Positions 46,941-57,406 of a stretch of DNA of 64,000 bases are shown here, piece after piece. The position numbers were made by a program, and so were the translations under genes. Below the pieces are notes generated by a model. The model saw nothing but the letters and a program-made list of their open reading frames with translations. It made no database searches and was not told the origin of the DNA. Within the stretch, counting starts at the first letter, position 1, and each line of letters begins with the position of its first letter. The DNA lies in NCBI GenBank assembly GCA_026018925.1, contig JAKSZU010000018.1:32583807-32647806 (forward strand), in the 5' to 3' direction. Origin of the DNA: Tupaia tana (Eukaryota; Chordata; Mammalia; Scandentia; Tupaiidae).

Positions 46941-47099
46941 TGAGTATGATTACCCCAAAGTATAGGTATCTAACTACTCTGCTATAGCGCACTTCTCTAA
47001 AATGACAGTAGTTCAAAATAACTCCATTTCCTGCTTTTTCCATTTCTAGCATCTTCTGTTTGGTGGGAAAAAAATAACCAAGATGAAATTGAAAATATT

Positions 47100-47255
47100 G
47101 CTAAGGTCAAATGGGAAGCTAGAGAGGTTAAATGCTCAGATTTGGAGCCAGACTGCCTGGGTATGAATCCCACCTCTGTCAGCTACTAGCTATGGGACCT
47201 ATAGCAAATTAATCGGCGTCTCTGTTTCTAAATATCCTCACCTGGCAAACAGAGA

Positions 47256-47286
<31 letters not shown>

Positions 47287-47395
47287 TGACTACCACATAG
47301 AACTGCTGTGCAAGTTATGTGAGACGGTATTGTGAATCCCTTAGAACTTTGCCTGGCACATGAAGGACTCTCATCATGTGGTAGCTTATTGTTTC
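47100..47395 (+). repeat. MIR with an internal poly-A run
   Basis: TTTGGAGCCAGACTGCCTGG, GAATCCCACCTCTGTCAGC, CACCTGGCAAAC and CTTTGCCTGGCACATGAAGG follow the MIR order. An A26 run at about 47261-47286 lies within it without any recognisable young SINE. Confidence 0.85.
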
Positions 47396-47477
47396 TATCC
47401 ATGTGTTTCAAAGCACACGTAGGACCAGGGCCTAGACTAGTGCATTCCCAAATATTTGATTAAAAGGCCATTGGAGG

Positions 47478-47730
47478 GACCAGCAGTTAGTGTAATGGCT
47501 ATGTCGCTGGACTCCCACGTAGTCGACCGCGGTTCGCGTCCCAGACCCGGTGGCTTAAAACTCACGCCGGGCGCGTGTGCGTACGTGCCCAAGATCCCGA
47601 GAGGAGAATGGAGGAGAAGGGATTGCAGCGTGGCCATTCCCCCCTGGGGGGGTGATTTCTCACTCTCTGTCTCTCTGGCGAGCGCACACGCCCTATAGCA
47701 AAAACCTCTCCAAAAAAAAAAAAAAAAAAA
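47478..47730 (+). mobile_element. SINE-A, very young; first of three stacked SINEs
   Basis: CpGs are intact (CACGTAGTCGACCGCGGTTCG, CACGCCGGGCGCGTG), and the copy ends CCTATAGCAAAAACCTCTCC with an A19 tail. The flanking GGCCATTGGAGGG (47466-47478) and GGCCACTGGAGGG (47731-47743) are the target duplication. Confidence 0.94.
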
Positions 47731-47745
47731 GGCCACTGGAGGGGG

Positions 47746-48020
47746 AGGACCAGCAGATGGCATAATGAATTACATCACTGGACTCCCATGTAGTCAACTG
47801 CTGTTCAAGGCCCAGCCTCTGTGGCTTAAACCTCATGTCAAACGTGTGTGCATACATGTCTGAAATCCCAAGAGGAGAATAAAGGAGAAAGGATCGTGGC
47901 ATGGCCATCTCCCCTGGGGGTTGATTTCTCACTTTCTGTCTCTCCGTCTCTGTCTCTCCAACAAGTGCATGTGCCCTATAGCAGAAATCTCTCAAAAATA
48001 AATAAATAAATATTTTTAAA
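47746..48020 (+). mobile_element. SINE-A, older; second of the stack
   Basis: GAGGACCAGCAGATGGCATA, CTGTTCAAGGCCCAGC at box B, GGAGAATAAAGGAGAAAGGA and an AAATAAATAAATAAAT tail. Its right target duplication AAGGCCATTGGAGG (48021-48034) repeats the site used by the first copy. Confidence 0.9.
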
Positions 48021-48035
48021 AAGGCCATTGGAGGT

Positions 48036-48240
48036 ACCACGGCAGGACAATGCTCTGCAATACTGGAAACCATATGGAAGATCAGGGTCTGATTCCCAGT
48101 TTGACCTGTCCACGCGGGTCTGCACACATGCCTGTGATCCAGGCTGGCTGGAAAATGCTAGGAGCAGAGGGAGTGTAGTCTGAGACCCTTGTTGAGGGTA
48201 CTTCCTCTCTCTCAAGAAATTAACTAAAAAAAAAAAAGCC
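48036..48240 (+). mobile_element. SINE-B; third of the stack
   Basis: TACCACGGCAGGACAATGCT, CAGGGTCTGATTCCCAGTTTG and ACATGCCTGTGATCCAGGCT, then GACCCTTGTTGAGGGTACTT and a CT tract with an A11 tail. It follows the common GGCCATTGGAGG site directly. Confidence 0.85.
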
Positions 48241-48500
48241 ATCTCAAATTATGTCCCTAGAATGGACTACCACACCTCATCTGAAGGAGTCTCCTCCCAG
48301 TGAATGGGGAGATGAGTCTCATCTGGCAGGGATCATGAAGATGTGGCAACAACAGCCAGGGGACATCCACAGGCTCGCACGAGATCCACAGCAAAAGTGA
48401 GCTCCCGTGCCTCAGGCGTGGAGTCTTGCCTCACCAGAGGGTGAGAACTACCCATGAGAATCCCCAAGAGGTGCCACATTGGAAGCCAGGATACATTGCC
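48241..48500. other. Non-coding, unassigned
   Basis: CTCCCAGTGAATGGGGAGAT and neighbouring sequence do not match a gene or element that I recognise. Confidence 0.4.
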
Positions 48501-49377
48501 TGACCAGCTTTTTGGTTTGACTTTTATTTTATAATAATTATAGGTTCATAAGAAATTGTTTTTAAAAAAATGGACAGGAAGATCCTGTGTAGTCTTTGCT
48601 GCTGGCCACCTCTTACATGGCTCTAATCCACTATCCACACCAGGAAGTCGATATTGGAGCAATCCAGAGAGCAGATTCAGAGTTCCCTGATGCAGATACC
48701 CAGGGCCGATTATACCACATTAGCAACAAGAGGCACTCTTACGTGTGTGTGTGAGTGTGCACACAGGCAGTTCTCTAGTTTCAGGTAATGGGTGGATTTG
48801 TGGAACCACCACCACAAAGAAGATGCAGATGATGACGAAGTCCCGTCCTCACAGAACTCTTTTACTGCTACCTTTTCAGAACCACTCACATCCTCTCCCT
48901 CCACTCCCTCCCCCTGGCACCCCCTAACCATCCTCCAATTTGTGATTTCAAGAGGTTATATAAGTTAGTGGAATCAGACAGTACGAAAACCATTTGAGAT
49001 TGGATTTTGTTCCCCGAGCATAATTTCCTTGAGATCCATCCAATAGCTTCTTTTTTCTTGCTTACTTTTTTCATCCATGGGATGGATGGACCAAGGTTTC
49101 TTGAACTACTCACCCACTGAAGAGCATTTGCTTGTTGACATTGGGGGCTATCACGAATAGAGCTGCTATGGACATGCACACACAGGTTTTGTGTGACTAT
49201 AGGTTTTCTTTCTCTGGGACAAGCACCCAGGAGTGCAGTGTGGGGTCAAATAAGGGCATGTTTAATTTTATAAGAAACTGCCAAGCTACTGTTCGGAGTA
49301 GCTGGGCCATTTTACATTCTTACTGGCAATATGTGAATGCCTCAATTTCTTTCCATCCTCGCCTGCAGATGTTTTAA

Positions 49378-49623
49378 AGGTTTTTTGCTATAGGATGCCT
49401 GTACTCACTGAAGAGAAGAGAGAGAAAGAGGGAAAGTGAAAAATCACCCCCCAGGGGAGATGGCCATGTCACAATCCCTTCTCCTCCATTTTCCTTCTAG
49501 GATTTTTGGCATGCATGCACATGCACCCAGCATGATTTTTAAAGCCAGCAGGTCTGGGACTCAGACTGTGGTCAGCCATGTGGGAGTCCAGCAACATAAC
49601 TACTCTGCTACCTGCTGGCCCCA
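49378..49623 (-). mobile_element. SINE-A, diverged (first SINE in the L1)
   Basis: The copy has GGTTTTTTGCTATAGGATGC, CCCCCCAGGGGAGATGGCC and CTCCATTTTCCTTCTAGG, and ends ACCTGCTGGCCCC. Confidence 0.9.
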
Positions 49624-49632
49624 AGATATTAC

Positions 49633-49890
49633 TTTTTTTTCTTGGAGAGGTTTTTGCCATAGGGCGCGTGCGCTCACCAGATAGACAGAGAGAGACAGAC
49701 AGAAAGCAAGAAATCACCCCCCAGAGGGGATGGCCATGCCGCAATCCCTTCTCCTCCATACTCCTCACGGGATCTTGGGCACACACGCACATGTGCCTGG
49801 CGTGAGTTTAAGCCACTGGGTCCGGGACTCTAACCGTGGTCAACTACATGGGAGTCCAGCAACATAGCCATTACGCTAACTGCTGGTCCT
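49633..49890 (-). mobile_element. SINE-A, full length (second SINE in the L1)
   Basis: A TTTTTTTTCTTGGAGAGG start, CCATAGGGCGCGTGCGC, intact modules and a CTAACTGCTGGTCC end. The flank AGATATTAC / AGATATCAC gives a 9-base near-match target duplication. Confidence 0.92.
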
Positions 49891-49899
49891 AGATATCAC

Positions 49900-50085
49900 A
49901 TTTTTAAAAAGAATTGTTTAATTGTATTTATATTATTTTTTAATTTGTCACTGGGCATGTACACTTACCAGACAGAGAGAGAAAGGGAAAGTGAGAAAGC
50001 AAGCTACCGGGTCCAGGACTCAAACCATAGTCGGCCATATAGGAGTCCAGTGCCTTAAACACCATGCCACCTGCTGGCTCTGAGA
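49900..50085 (-). mobile_element. SINE-C (third SINE in the L1)
   Basis: AAAGAATTGTTTAATTGTAT tail, TAATTTGTCACTGGGCATGT, AAGCAAGCTACCGGGTCC and CACCTGCTGGCTC head. Confidence 0.88.
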
Positions 50086-50524
50086 TATTAAATTTTTAAA
50101 AAATGATAGTCATTCTCATAAGTGTGTAGCAATACCTTGTAATTTTATTCTCATTTCCCTACTGACTAATGACCTGCTTGCCCTCTTTGGTGAACGGATG
50201 GACAATTTTTTTGTCTGGAGTTGGGACAGATGGTTGTTCTTCAGTTGAGCACGAGGTCAAGAACCTGGCTGCATTGAGAAGCCGTATGAGGAAGCAGAGA
50301 TTGTCTCTTCCCATCTCCTCGCACTCTCAGTGCGCATTCCCTGAGCACAACGTGGAGGTGATACCATCCTGCCACCTTGCCCTGCTGGGTGTGTTTGCCA
50401 AGCACAGGTCACTGGATTCTTGAGTTACACTTTTATGGTGGGACCCCACCTTCTTAGTAGTCTCATGACCCCAGGCCAATGGCATCTGAGCCCCAAGTGT
50501 ACACTGAGCTTTTTCTTTTTGTAT

Positions 50525-51000
50525 TATTATTATGTTTTTAGAGAGAGATCTTTGCTATAGGGCGGGTGCGCTCGCCAGAGAGACAGAAAGTGAGAAATCG
50601 CCCCTCAGGGGGAACGACCACACCACAATTCCTTCTCCTTCATTCTCCTCTTGGGATCTTGGGCACACATGCACGTATGCCTGGTGTGTTTCAAACTACC
50701 AGGTCTGGGACTCGAACTGCGGGCATCTATGTGGGAGTCCAACTACCCTGAACCTTTCCACAACTTCATCTCCCAAAACTTGCTTCTCACCTTTGTTCCA
50801 GCCACACCCGATTTTATACCATGTCCTGAGTTTTTTCATGGTTCTGTACAGTCAGGTAAGTTGGTCATGTTCATGGTAAACTGACCCTTAGCAAGTAAGA
50901 GGATAAAGCTGAGAAAAGGTGGGGCTGGGGAGAATTCACTCAGCAAAGTCAATGCCCCAAAGGCACCCAGTATGTGACCAGTATGCCATCTGCTAGTCCC
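50525..51000 (-). mobile_element. SINE-A interrupted by the left arm of an inverted repeat
   Basis: The element runs from TTTTTAGAGAGAGATCTTTG and the CTATAGGGCGGGTGC end to GTGGGAGTCCAAC at about 50743. It resumes at 50971 with TATGTGACCAGTATGCCATC and ends TGCTAGTCCC at 51000. Joined, the two parts restore the usual GTCCAGCGACATAACCATT...CTGCTGGTCCC head with no evident loss. Near-identical CTGAG(C/T)TTTTTC at 50504-50515 and 51001-51012 can be its target duplication. Confidence 0.85.
50743..50971 (+). repeat. Left arm of a 229 bp perfect inverted repeat
   Basis: Base by base, this is the exact reverse complement of 51271-51499. Paired coordinates sum to 102242 along the whole arm, with no gap or mismatch found. 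It interrupts a SINE-A, so this arm is most likely the inserted copy. The spacer to the other arm is 299 bp. The arm carries no repeat family that I know, and no gene-like frame. Confidence 0.97.
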
Positions 51001-51270
51001 CTGAGTTTTTTCACTCTTACTTCAGCCTCCATTGGCCAAAGCGATTTGTCTTTTGTGATTTGCTCTCAAGAGCTTTGCTGGGCCTGGAACCATATACTGA
51101 ATGCCATGTGACTTGGCTGGGCCCTGACCCCACACGAGGCCTTGACCATTCCTTCCTTGGGGTGCTTCTTCTGTCCAGTTTAATCCTAGATAGAGCCAAG
51201 ACCTTCTGCAGACCCCTGCTGCCATGCCTGACCATGGCTGATGCCTTATCGATCTCTTCGGTTCTCTTCG

Positions 51271-51499
51271 ACTGGGTGCCTTTGGGGCATTGACTTTGCT
51301 GAGTGAATTCTCCCCAGCCCCACCTTTTCTCAGCTTTATCCTCTTACTTGCTAAGGGTCAGTTTACCATGAACATGACCAACTTACCTGACTGTACAGAA
51401 CCATGAAAAAACTCAGGACATGGTATAAAATCGGGTGTGGCTGGAACAAAGGTGAGAAGCAAGTTTTGGGAGATGAAGTTGTGGAAAGGTTCAGGGTAG
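51271..51499 (-). repeat. Right arm of the 229 bp perfect inverted repeat
   Basis: The partner of 50743-50971. It lies in uninterrupted unique sequence, so it is probably the original. The junctions are sharp: CTTCG|ACTGGGTGCC on the inner side and CAGGGTAG|ATTTC on the outer. Confidence 0.97.
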
Positions 51500-51982
51500 A
51501 TTTCAAACCACCTTAGAAGCTATGGCCAGAAAAATCTAAGGGGAAGGGGTGGGAATATAAGAGATTTTAAAGCAGGAGATAGAGATGATCAAATTTTGTT
51601 TTAGTAGTCAGTCAATCAATGTTCACTGAGCACCTATCATGTGGTAAATAAAAGTTAGTTGGATTGATGGCTAATAAATACCTAATGATTTGAGAGATGT
51701 GACATGTCATTCCAATACGCATTAGTCAGCCCTGGAAGTTACAAAGTATGGATACCCACCTCCCCCTGTAAAAGACCACAGACCAGCTGACCACCTTTAT
51801 TGATGAAGCATTAGGATAAGCTTAGTACTGTTAGAGGACCAGGAGGGCTCAAGAACACTGAGAGGAGAGTCTTCACTTGCCTGTTCAGTTGTTCTATGGG
51901 AAGATCAGGCTTCAGCCTGCTTCCCTCTTGGTTGAGACACAATGTCTGATACTGAAACCCAGAAAATGGCTCTCCACCCTTT

Positions 51983-52252
51983 TTTAAAATTTATTTGCTT
52001 ATTTTACGGAGATTTTTGCTATTAAAGTGCATGAGCTTGTGGGAGAGACAGAGAGATAGAAAGCAAGAAATCACCCCCACCCAGGGGGGGATGGCTACGC
52101 CACAACCCCTTCTCATCCATTCTCCACTCAGGATTTCGGCACGCATGTACCAGTGTTAGGTATGAGTTTTAAGTCACCCAGATTCGGGACTCAAACTGTG
52201 GTCAACTACGTGGGAGTCCAGCGACATAACCATTATGCCATCTGTTGGTCCC
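51983..52252 (-). mobile_element. SINE-A
   Basis: GGAGATTTTTGCTATTAAAG, CCCACCCAGGGGGGGATGGC, CTCATCCATTCTCCACTCAG and an ATCTGTTGGTCCC end. The 3' signature is mutated and no target duplication is clear. Confidence 0.88.
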
Positions 52253-52497
52253 ATCTCCATCCTCTTTAAGTAGCTTCTTTTGGTCCCTTTACTGTTTAAC
52301 TCAGGCTTCTTCAGTTCAGAAATAGCCCCAGGCTTTGCTCCTAAATCTATGTTGCTCCTTAATAATACTGCTCATGAATGCTTCTTTCTCATGCATTTGT
52401 ACAGAGTGGTCTTAGACTGTGCATTTTGGTTGGGATGTCGTGCTATTTAGCATCGTAATTGATATGTGTTGAGTAATTACTAAGTACTAGACAAAAG

Positions 52498-52678
52498 TCC
52501 AGCAGTGGTAGTGCAGTGGTAGCTCACTGCTCTGTGATGCTGGAGCCAGATGGAAGATTGGGGGTTCAGTTCCCCAGCTGACCTGTATACGCTGGGTGCA
52601 CATCTCATCCTGGCTAGCATGAGACCCTGTTGAGGGTGCTTCTTTCTCTCTCAATACATTTGAGAAAAAGTAACAGAC
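52498..52678 (+). mobile_element. SINE-B
   Basis: GTCCAGCAGTGGTAGTGCAG head, GGGGGTTCAGTTCCCCAGC box B, CATCTCATCCTGGCTAGCAT and CCCTGTTGAGGGTGCTTC are followed by a CT tract and CAATACATTTGAG tail. A TTGAGAAAAAG tail replaces the usual A-run. Confidence 0.85.
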
Positions 52679-52679
52679 A

Positions 52680-53200
52680 CAACAGTAATCACTTAACATC
52701 ATGATCATCACAAGTGACAAATTAGTCCTCTGGGCTCAGCAACAACTGTACCTTTTCTATCAGGGACCAAATAATGAGTATGGGAGGCTTTGTAAGCCCT
52801 ATAGGCTTTTGCATGTGCTTAACTTTGCCGCTCTATTGCAAAAGCAGCCATAAATGAACGAACATGGCTGTGTGTCAATAAAACTTTATAAACCCAGGTG
52901 GTAGGCCTGATTTGGTTGAGGCCTGTCCTTTGTTGACTGTACTATTGAGTTCTAGATTTTACTATTGTGACTTTTCCTTGATCTGCCAGCGTTTTGAATA
53001 ATGATTGAGCTTGGCCTCTTTCATTTTATTATCCTGGAATATAAATTCTAATGGATCATTTGGGTAGTTACGATCCCCCAAATTGTGTGGACCTTTGAGG
53101 TCTGAGAAAAAGAAAATAATAAAAGGCACACAAAGTGTTTTCTAGACAACAAAATGTCTCCCTTATGGTCTGGAATTTGAAATAGGCTGTTCCTGTTTTA
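52680..53200. other. Non-coding, partly repeat-like
   Basis: ATAGGCTTTTGCATGTGC and CAATAAAACTTTATAAACCC (52860-52890) resemble degraded interspersed repeat. No gene is seen. Confidence 0.4.
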
Positions 53201-53204
53201 TTTT

Positions 53205-53354
53205 TTTTAAAGAATTATTTTATTATTATTATTTTTTAATTGACCAGAGAGAGAAAGAGAAAGTGAGAAAGCAAGTTAACAGGTCTGGGACTCAAACCAC
53301 AGTCAGCCATATTGGAGTCCAACGCCCCAACCACCATGCCACCTGCTGGCCCCT
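53205..53354 (-). mobile_element. SINE-C
   Basis: AAAGAATTATTTTATTATTA tail, AATTGACCAGAGAGAGAAAG, AAGCAAGTTAACAGGTCTGG, GACTCAAACCACAGTCAGCC and a CACCTGCTGGCCCC head. Confidence 0.9.
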
Positions 53355-53375
53355 GTTCCTCATTCCCATTCTTTT

Positions 53376-53660
53376 TTTTTTTTTTTTTTTTTTTTTTACA
53401 TTTATTTATTTCTTCCATGAGCATGGATGTGTGTGCATGCACATGAGAGTGAGAGAGAGAGAGAGAGAGAAAACACCCTAAACAGGGCTTTGGGGTTGAG
53501 ATCCAGCCCCAGCCTGCAGCCAGGCCTAGACCATGAGCAAATGCATGCCTGGTGCACTCAGGAAGTTTCACAACTTGACCGGGAACCTTTCCTGTGAGAG
53601 TGAGTCCCACACAGCGGGACTCTCATTTGACTGCTGCATTACCATTGGGTACCTGCTCCT
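53376..53660 (-). mobile_element. SINE-B
   Basis: A long poly-T, TTATTTCTTCCATGAGCATG, a (GA)n tract at 53441-53470, AACAGGGCTTTGGGGTTGAG and a CTCAGGAAGTTTCACAACTT middle. Head TTTGACTGCTGCATTACC. It follows the SINE-C directly. Confidence 0.85.
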
Positions 53661-53966
53661 GCTCTTATAAGTGACCTGCAGCCGCCTTCTTCTTCCACAT
53701 ACCTTATGCTTATTTGGGGGGTTGCGGTGGGGAAGGGTGTTCAATTTCTTCCCAAATCTCAATATACAACAGAAACTGGAAATTTAATTTTTATAATTTG
53801 CCTTAAATAACTTCTCTCATATCGGCTTCATTTGTCCTATCTGTGAAGTGGGTGTGATCTATAAACACTTCTCTTTGGGACATATGTCTTTGTAAATGTG
53901 CTAATCATTGCTTTTGGGCCAAGTGGCGCTCCTATTTTCAGGCTCTGTATTAAAATGAGCAAAAGG

Positions 53967-54230
53967 GGGCCTGCTGGTGTGGTGGCTAAGGCATATGGTC
54001 ATATGGTCAACTGTGGTTCAAGTCCCAGACCTAGTGGTTTGAAAATCACACTGGGTACATGTGTGTGCGTGCCCAAAATCCAGGGAAGAAAATGGAGAAG
54101 GGATTGTGGCATGGGCGTTCCCCCGGGAGATGATTTCTTATTTTCCTTCTCACTGTGCTCTCTGACACGCACATACACCCTATGGCAAAAAAACTTAACA
54201 AACAAATAAACAAAAAAGCAAGCAAAAGGC
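53967..54230 (+). mobile_element. SINE-A
   Basis: GGGGCCTGCTGGTGTGGTGG head, GGTTCAAGTCCCAG box B, GTGCCCAAAATCCAGGG, CCCCCGGGAGATGATTTC and CCTATGGCAAAAAAAC signature, with an AAACAAATAAACA tail. The head lacks the GGACTCCCACATGGCC block. Confidence 0.88.
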
Positions 54231-55500
54231 AGAAATGGAAATGCTGGCTGAGAACTAGATTTTGAGTATGGGGACCTTGTGTCTCTAGCCAAGAGTTTGG
54301 TATTTAAGAAGGAATCAACAAGTATTTGTTAGAGGACTCCATTTTGGCTAAGGTTGAACAAGAGAGTCAACTGTCTCAAGGGCTGACAATATGGCAGCCA
54401 GAGGGCCTGTTCCTGTGGCCAGCTCCCTCACCTGGCTGTCCCAGGTACCATCGGCTCCACAAGCCATGCCCCATTGAGGATGCCCTTCAACAGCCACGCT
54501 TCTGCTGCTTTGTGCTGGGCACAGTTTTGCCGGCCCAAGGCTGTCAAATTCACTTCCATTTTGGCCTCTGCTGGGCTTCATGCTTTCAGAAAAATTTCCC
54601 TCTCCGCCTTTCACTAGAGGTCCTTGGCAGGGATGCCTCTCCCATTCTGCACGCACGGCTCACTTAATGGGCACAAAGAAATGGGAGAAAGCTCGAGGAA
54701 AAAAAAAATAACAGCCCGACCCAGCCTAAACCTTGGGAAATCTAACAGGGCCTGCGTCTCTTTGAAAACTATCCGCAGACATTTCTGGTCGAAGTGAAAC
54801 CATGCTTCTCGCAGAGGACTGGAGACAGCAAATGGGGCCTTAGTCATACACAGTTAGTCTCAAACGTATGTTGCTGCTCACGGGGAGAAATCAATGTACA
54901 GTATATTAAAAACAATCACTGCGGCCCTCCAATGATCCAATAGTTTAGCTTTGAATGCATTCAAGCTAATGGGGGCTTTAATGGCTTCTGACAGATCATT
55001 CCATTGATCAAGGGACATGTATGAAATACACTGCCTACTAAACTCTGTTTTGATTTTGAGAAAAGAAAACTAAACGGCCATGGTAAACAGGGCTTGATTG
55101 TTCACATGTTCACTGAGATGCCTCTTAGCCTGACCCTGGATGGGAGCAGAGAAGGGGAGGGCAATTGGAAAACTCTATACCTGCCTTGCCTCTTTGCCGA
55201 CTCTAATCAAGGCCTAATCAACTGAAATCTCTGTCTGAAGAGCTGGGGCAAGGGGGGGTAACCAGAGGTCCAGTTTTCTGTGTTGGATGAGTTACGAACG
55301 GGAGCTTTTGCTGCTCTGAAAAATGGTTCATCCCTTGTGGAGCTTAAGGGTTGGCAGGTTAACAATGCTTGCTCCAAAGTAGAAAACTGAATTCCCCACT
55401 TGAAAGGACAACCCGGTGTTTTAGTTGGAGATAGCAGTTTTGCAAAGCAACAAATGAAAGCCTGCTCCCTTCAACTGTGGGTACTGAGGCTCCAAGATTG
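54231..55500. other. Unique sequence with candidate regulatory portion
   Basis: No young repeat and no recognised coding match are found. The 54900-55080 portion is AT-rich (CATTCAAGCTAATGGGGGC, GATCATTCCATTGATCAAGG) and looks non-decayed. The 102-113-codon overlapping frames at 54326-54667 show no domain. Confidence 0.45.
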
Positions 55501-55521
55501 CCATTATCGACGAACAGTTTC

Positions 55522-55702
55522 TTTTTTTAAGAATTATTTGATTTATTTTGTTTATTATTACTGTTTTTTAATTTGGCCAGGGAGAGACAGCGAAAGAGAA
55601 AGAGGGAAAATGAGAAAGCAAGTCACCAGGTTCAGGATTCGAACCATAGTTGGCCATGTGGGAGTCCAGCACCTTAACCATCATGTCACCTGCCAGCCCT
55701 GC
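55522..55702 (-). mobile_element. SINE-C
   Basis: AAGAATTATTTGATTTATTT tail, AATTTGGCCAGGGAGAGACA, AAGCAAGTCACCAGGTTCAG, GATTCGAACCATAGTTGGCC and a CACCTGCCAGCCC head. Confidence 0.9.
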
Positions 55703-55719
55703 AAAAAGGTTTTACAAAA

Positions 55720-56030
55720 GTATTTTATTTATTGGGTTGTTGGGAAAGTCATGATGTATTTTTGCATAGAAAACATGCCATGACTTCCCAGACAACCTAA
55801 TATTTTATTCATGATGAGAGAGCGTGTGTATAGTTGAAAAAAAGAAACAGAAGCACCCTCAGCAAAATCTCACCACACCACCAACTCCTTGCCTGGCCCT
55901 CCAGCTCATCAGGATCCTGGGCGTGCCCATGCACCTGGCATATTTTTGGGCCAACCTGGGATCTGAACACACAGTTGGCCATGTAACTGCTGTTCTGTCT
56001 CCTACTGACCAAACCACTAAGGCTGGGCCT
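55720..56030 (-). mobile_element. Old SINE-B-like copy split by a MITE
   Basis: TATTTTATT lies on the left of the palindrome and TATTTTATTCATGATGAGAG on the right. Then AGCACCCTCAGCAAAATCTC, GATCCTGGGCGTGCCCATG, GATCTGAACACACAGTTGGC and a degraded head follow. The assignment is tentative. Confidence 0.6.
55732..55800. mobile_element. Mariner-like MITE, copy 5
   Basis: TTGGGTTGTTGGGAAAGTCA opposed to TGACTTCCCAGACAACCTAA, with perfect TA flanks at 55730-55731 and 55801-55802. The 69 bp copy has the least-altered termini of the five. Confidence 0.9.
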
Positions 56031-57395
56031 CTGAGATCATTATACGAAGTGCTAAAAGAACCTCTCCTTAGGTATGGCATTGTTCACAGAATTCACGGAG
56101 TCTGAAAAAAATGAACGCTATTCATGGAGACTATTCTTGCTTAGATTCCCTCAGGCTCTAGCTGCTCGCCATGGCCTTAAGCTTGCGCCTCCTGCTGCTC
56201 CTGTATCAGACCTACCTTGCCCAATCAGAAGTCATGGATGTCAGTGGACACTCTCCCTTTACCCACCAAAATTAAACCGGTTTCACAAATTCAATAGTAG
56301 TCATCCCCTCCCTCCGACTTGCATGGGGCTCCAGCATTTATAAAGCCCTCTCAGACTCCCTGAGATTCCTCTTAGCCTGACCCTGGTCAAGAATTGCAGC
56401 TATGGCAAGTTAAAGCCATGAGGATTGATCTGGCCTGTAGACCTGCTGGAAAGGGCAAGTGGGGCACCCTTGAAACTGGCATCACTAAGAGAGAAAATTT
56501 ACTCTTTAACACCAAGCAAGACCGAGCGGAGGAGCTCTGTGCTCCGGACTCTAACCAAGGTCAGAATTTCTAAGTGCACATCCCTAAACTTCTTGTACAA
56601 AGAATGGCCTTGACCCTCTTGTCCCCACCTTAGGGCACCTTGCTGACCTGGCCAGCTTCCTTTTCTCAGCAGGAAGCTACCTCATTCACTAGGTTCAAAA
56701 CAAAGGGAGAACCTCTCTGCGAGAGGCACTTCATTTGTATTGGTGCCATGGTTAGTCAGTGGCTTTTGTAAAATTGATGAATTTTGTCTAAAGGCAAGTG
56801 CAGACAGGCAAACAGATCTGTATCTGCTGTTATCCATTTAGCTTGACACACACGTGCAGGGGAACTATTTTGCCTCAATTCTTTCAGGACTGATGAAAAG
56901 TAAATGCGAACGGAGTCATGAACTGCATCATTGGAAAAGAATCACTGCATCTCATGCTGGGAGTTAATTAATGCTTCCATCCCCTTGAAATAGACTGACC
57001 CTGGTACTTAGACATTCAAAGTCAATAAACAATTGTTGTACACAGATCATCCATTAGAAGGTGGTGGCAAGAATTTTTTTTTTTAAGCAAATCTAAAATT
57101 GCGATGGGTGACCTAATCCTGCTGTAATAATGAGAGTACTAAAGAATCATTTTTCATAGTATCTCATTTATAAAAAGTCTCCCACCATCTGCCTGGAAAA
57201 AAAAAAATAGAAGCAGTGAAGAGCAAATGAGCTAATATGGGATGGTAACATGATTCTTTTTTTTAAAGATGGCTTAACTGATTTTAATAACATGATATAA
57301 AGCTCCTAAACTTGATATAATTGCTATGCAAAATACATAGATGAATAATATGTCTTTGTTTAAAAACATAAAATAAATAGGAAAGACATGAGAAA
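56031..57395. other. SINE-free unique sequence
   Basis: No gene or repeat is recognised. AT-rich parts contain TTAATTAATGC (56962-56972) and the neighbouring TGAACTGCATCATTGG. A 62-codon frame at 56425-56613 is unremarkable. Confidence 0.45.
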
Positions 57396-57406
57396 AAAGG
57401 TAAGTT

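Larger units (their letters stand above)
48510..50225 (-). repeat. L1M-type LINE 3' region, split by three SINEs
   Basis: GAAACTGCCAAGCTACTGTTC, AGCTGGGCCATTTTACATTC and CATGGGATGGATGGACC are the inverted L1 3' region. After three SINEs (49378-50085) it resumes with CAATACCTTGTAATTTTATT and CCCTACTGACTAATGACCTG. The coding frame is lost. Confidence 0.8.

Noticed and set aside
50743..51499. Inverted repeat as terminal repeats of a DNA transposon
   Set aside because: No target duplication or transposase is present, and the right arm's flanks look like plain unique sequence. A local inverted copy fits better.
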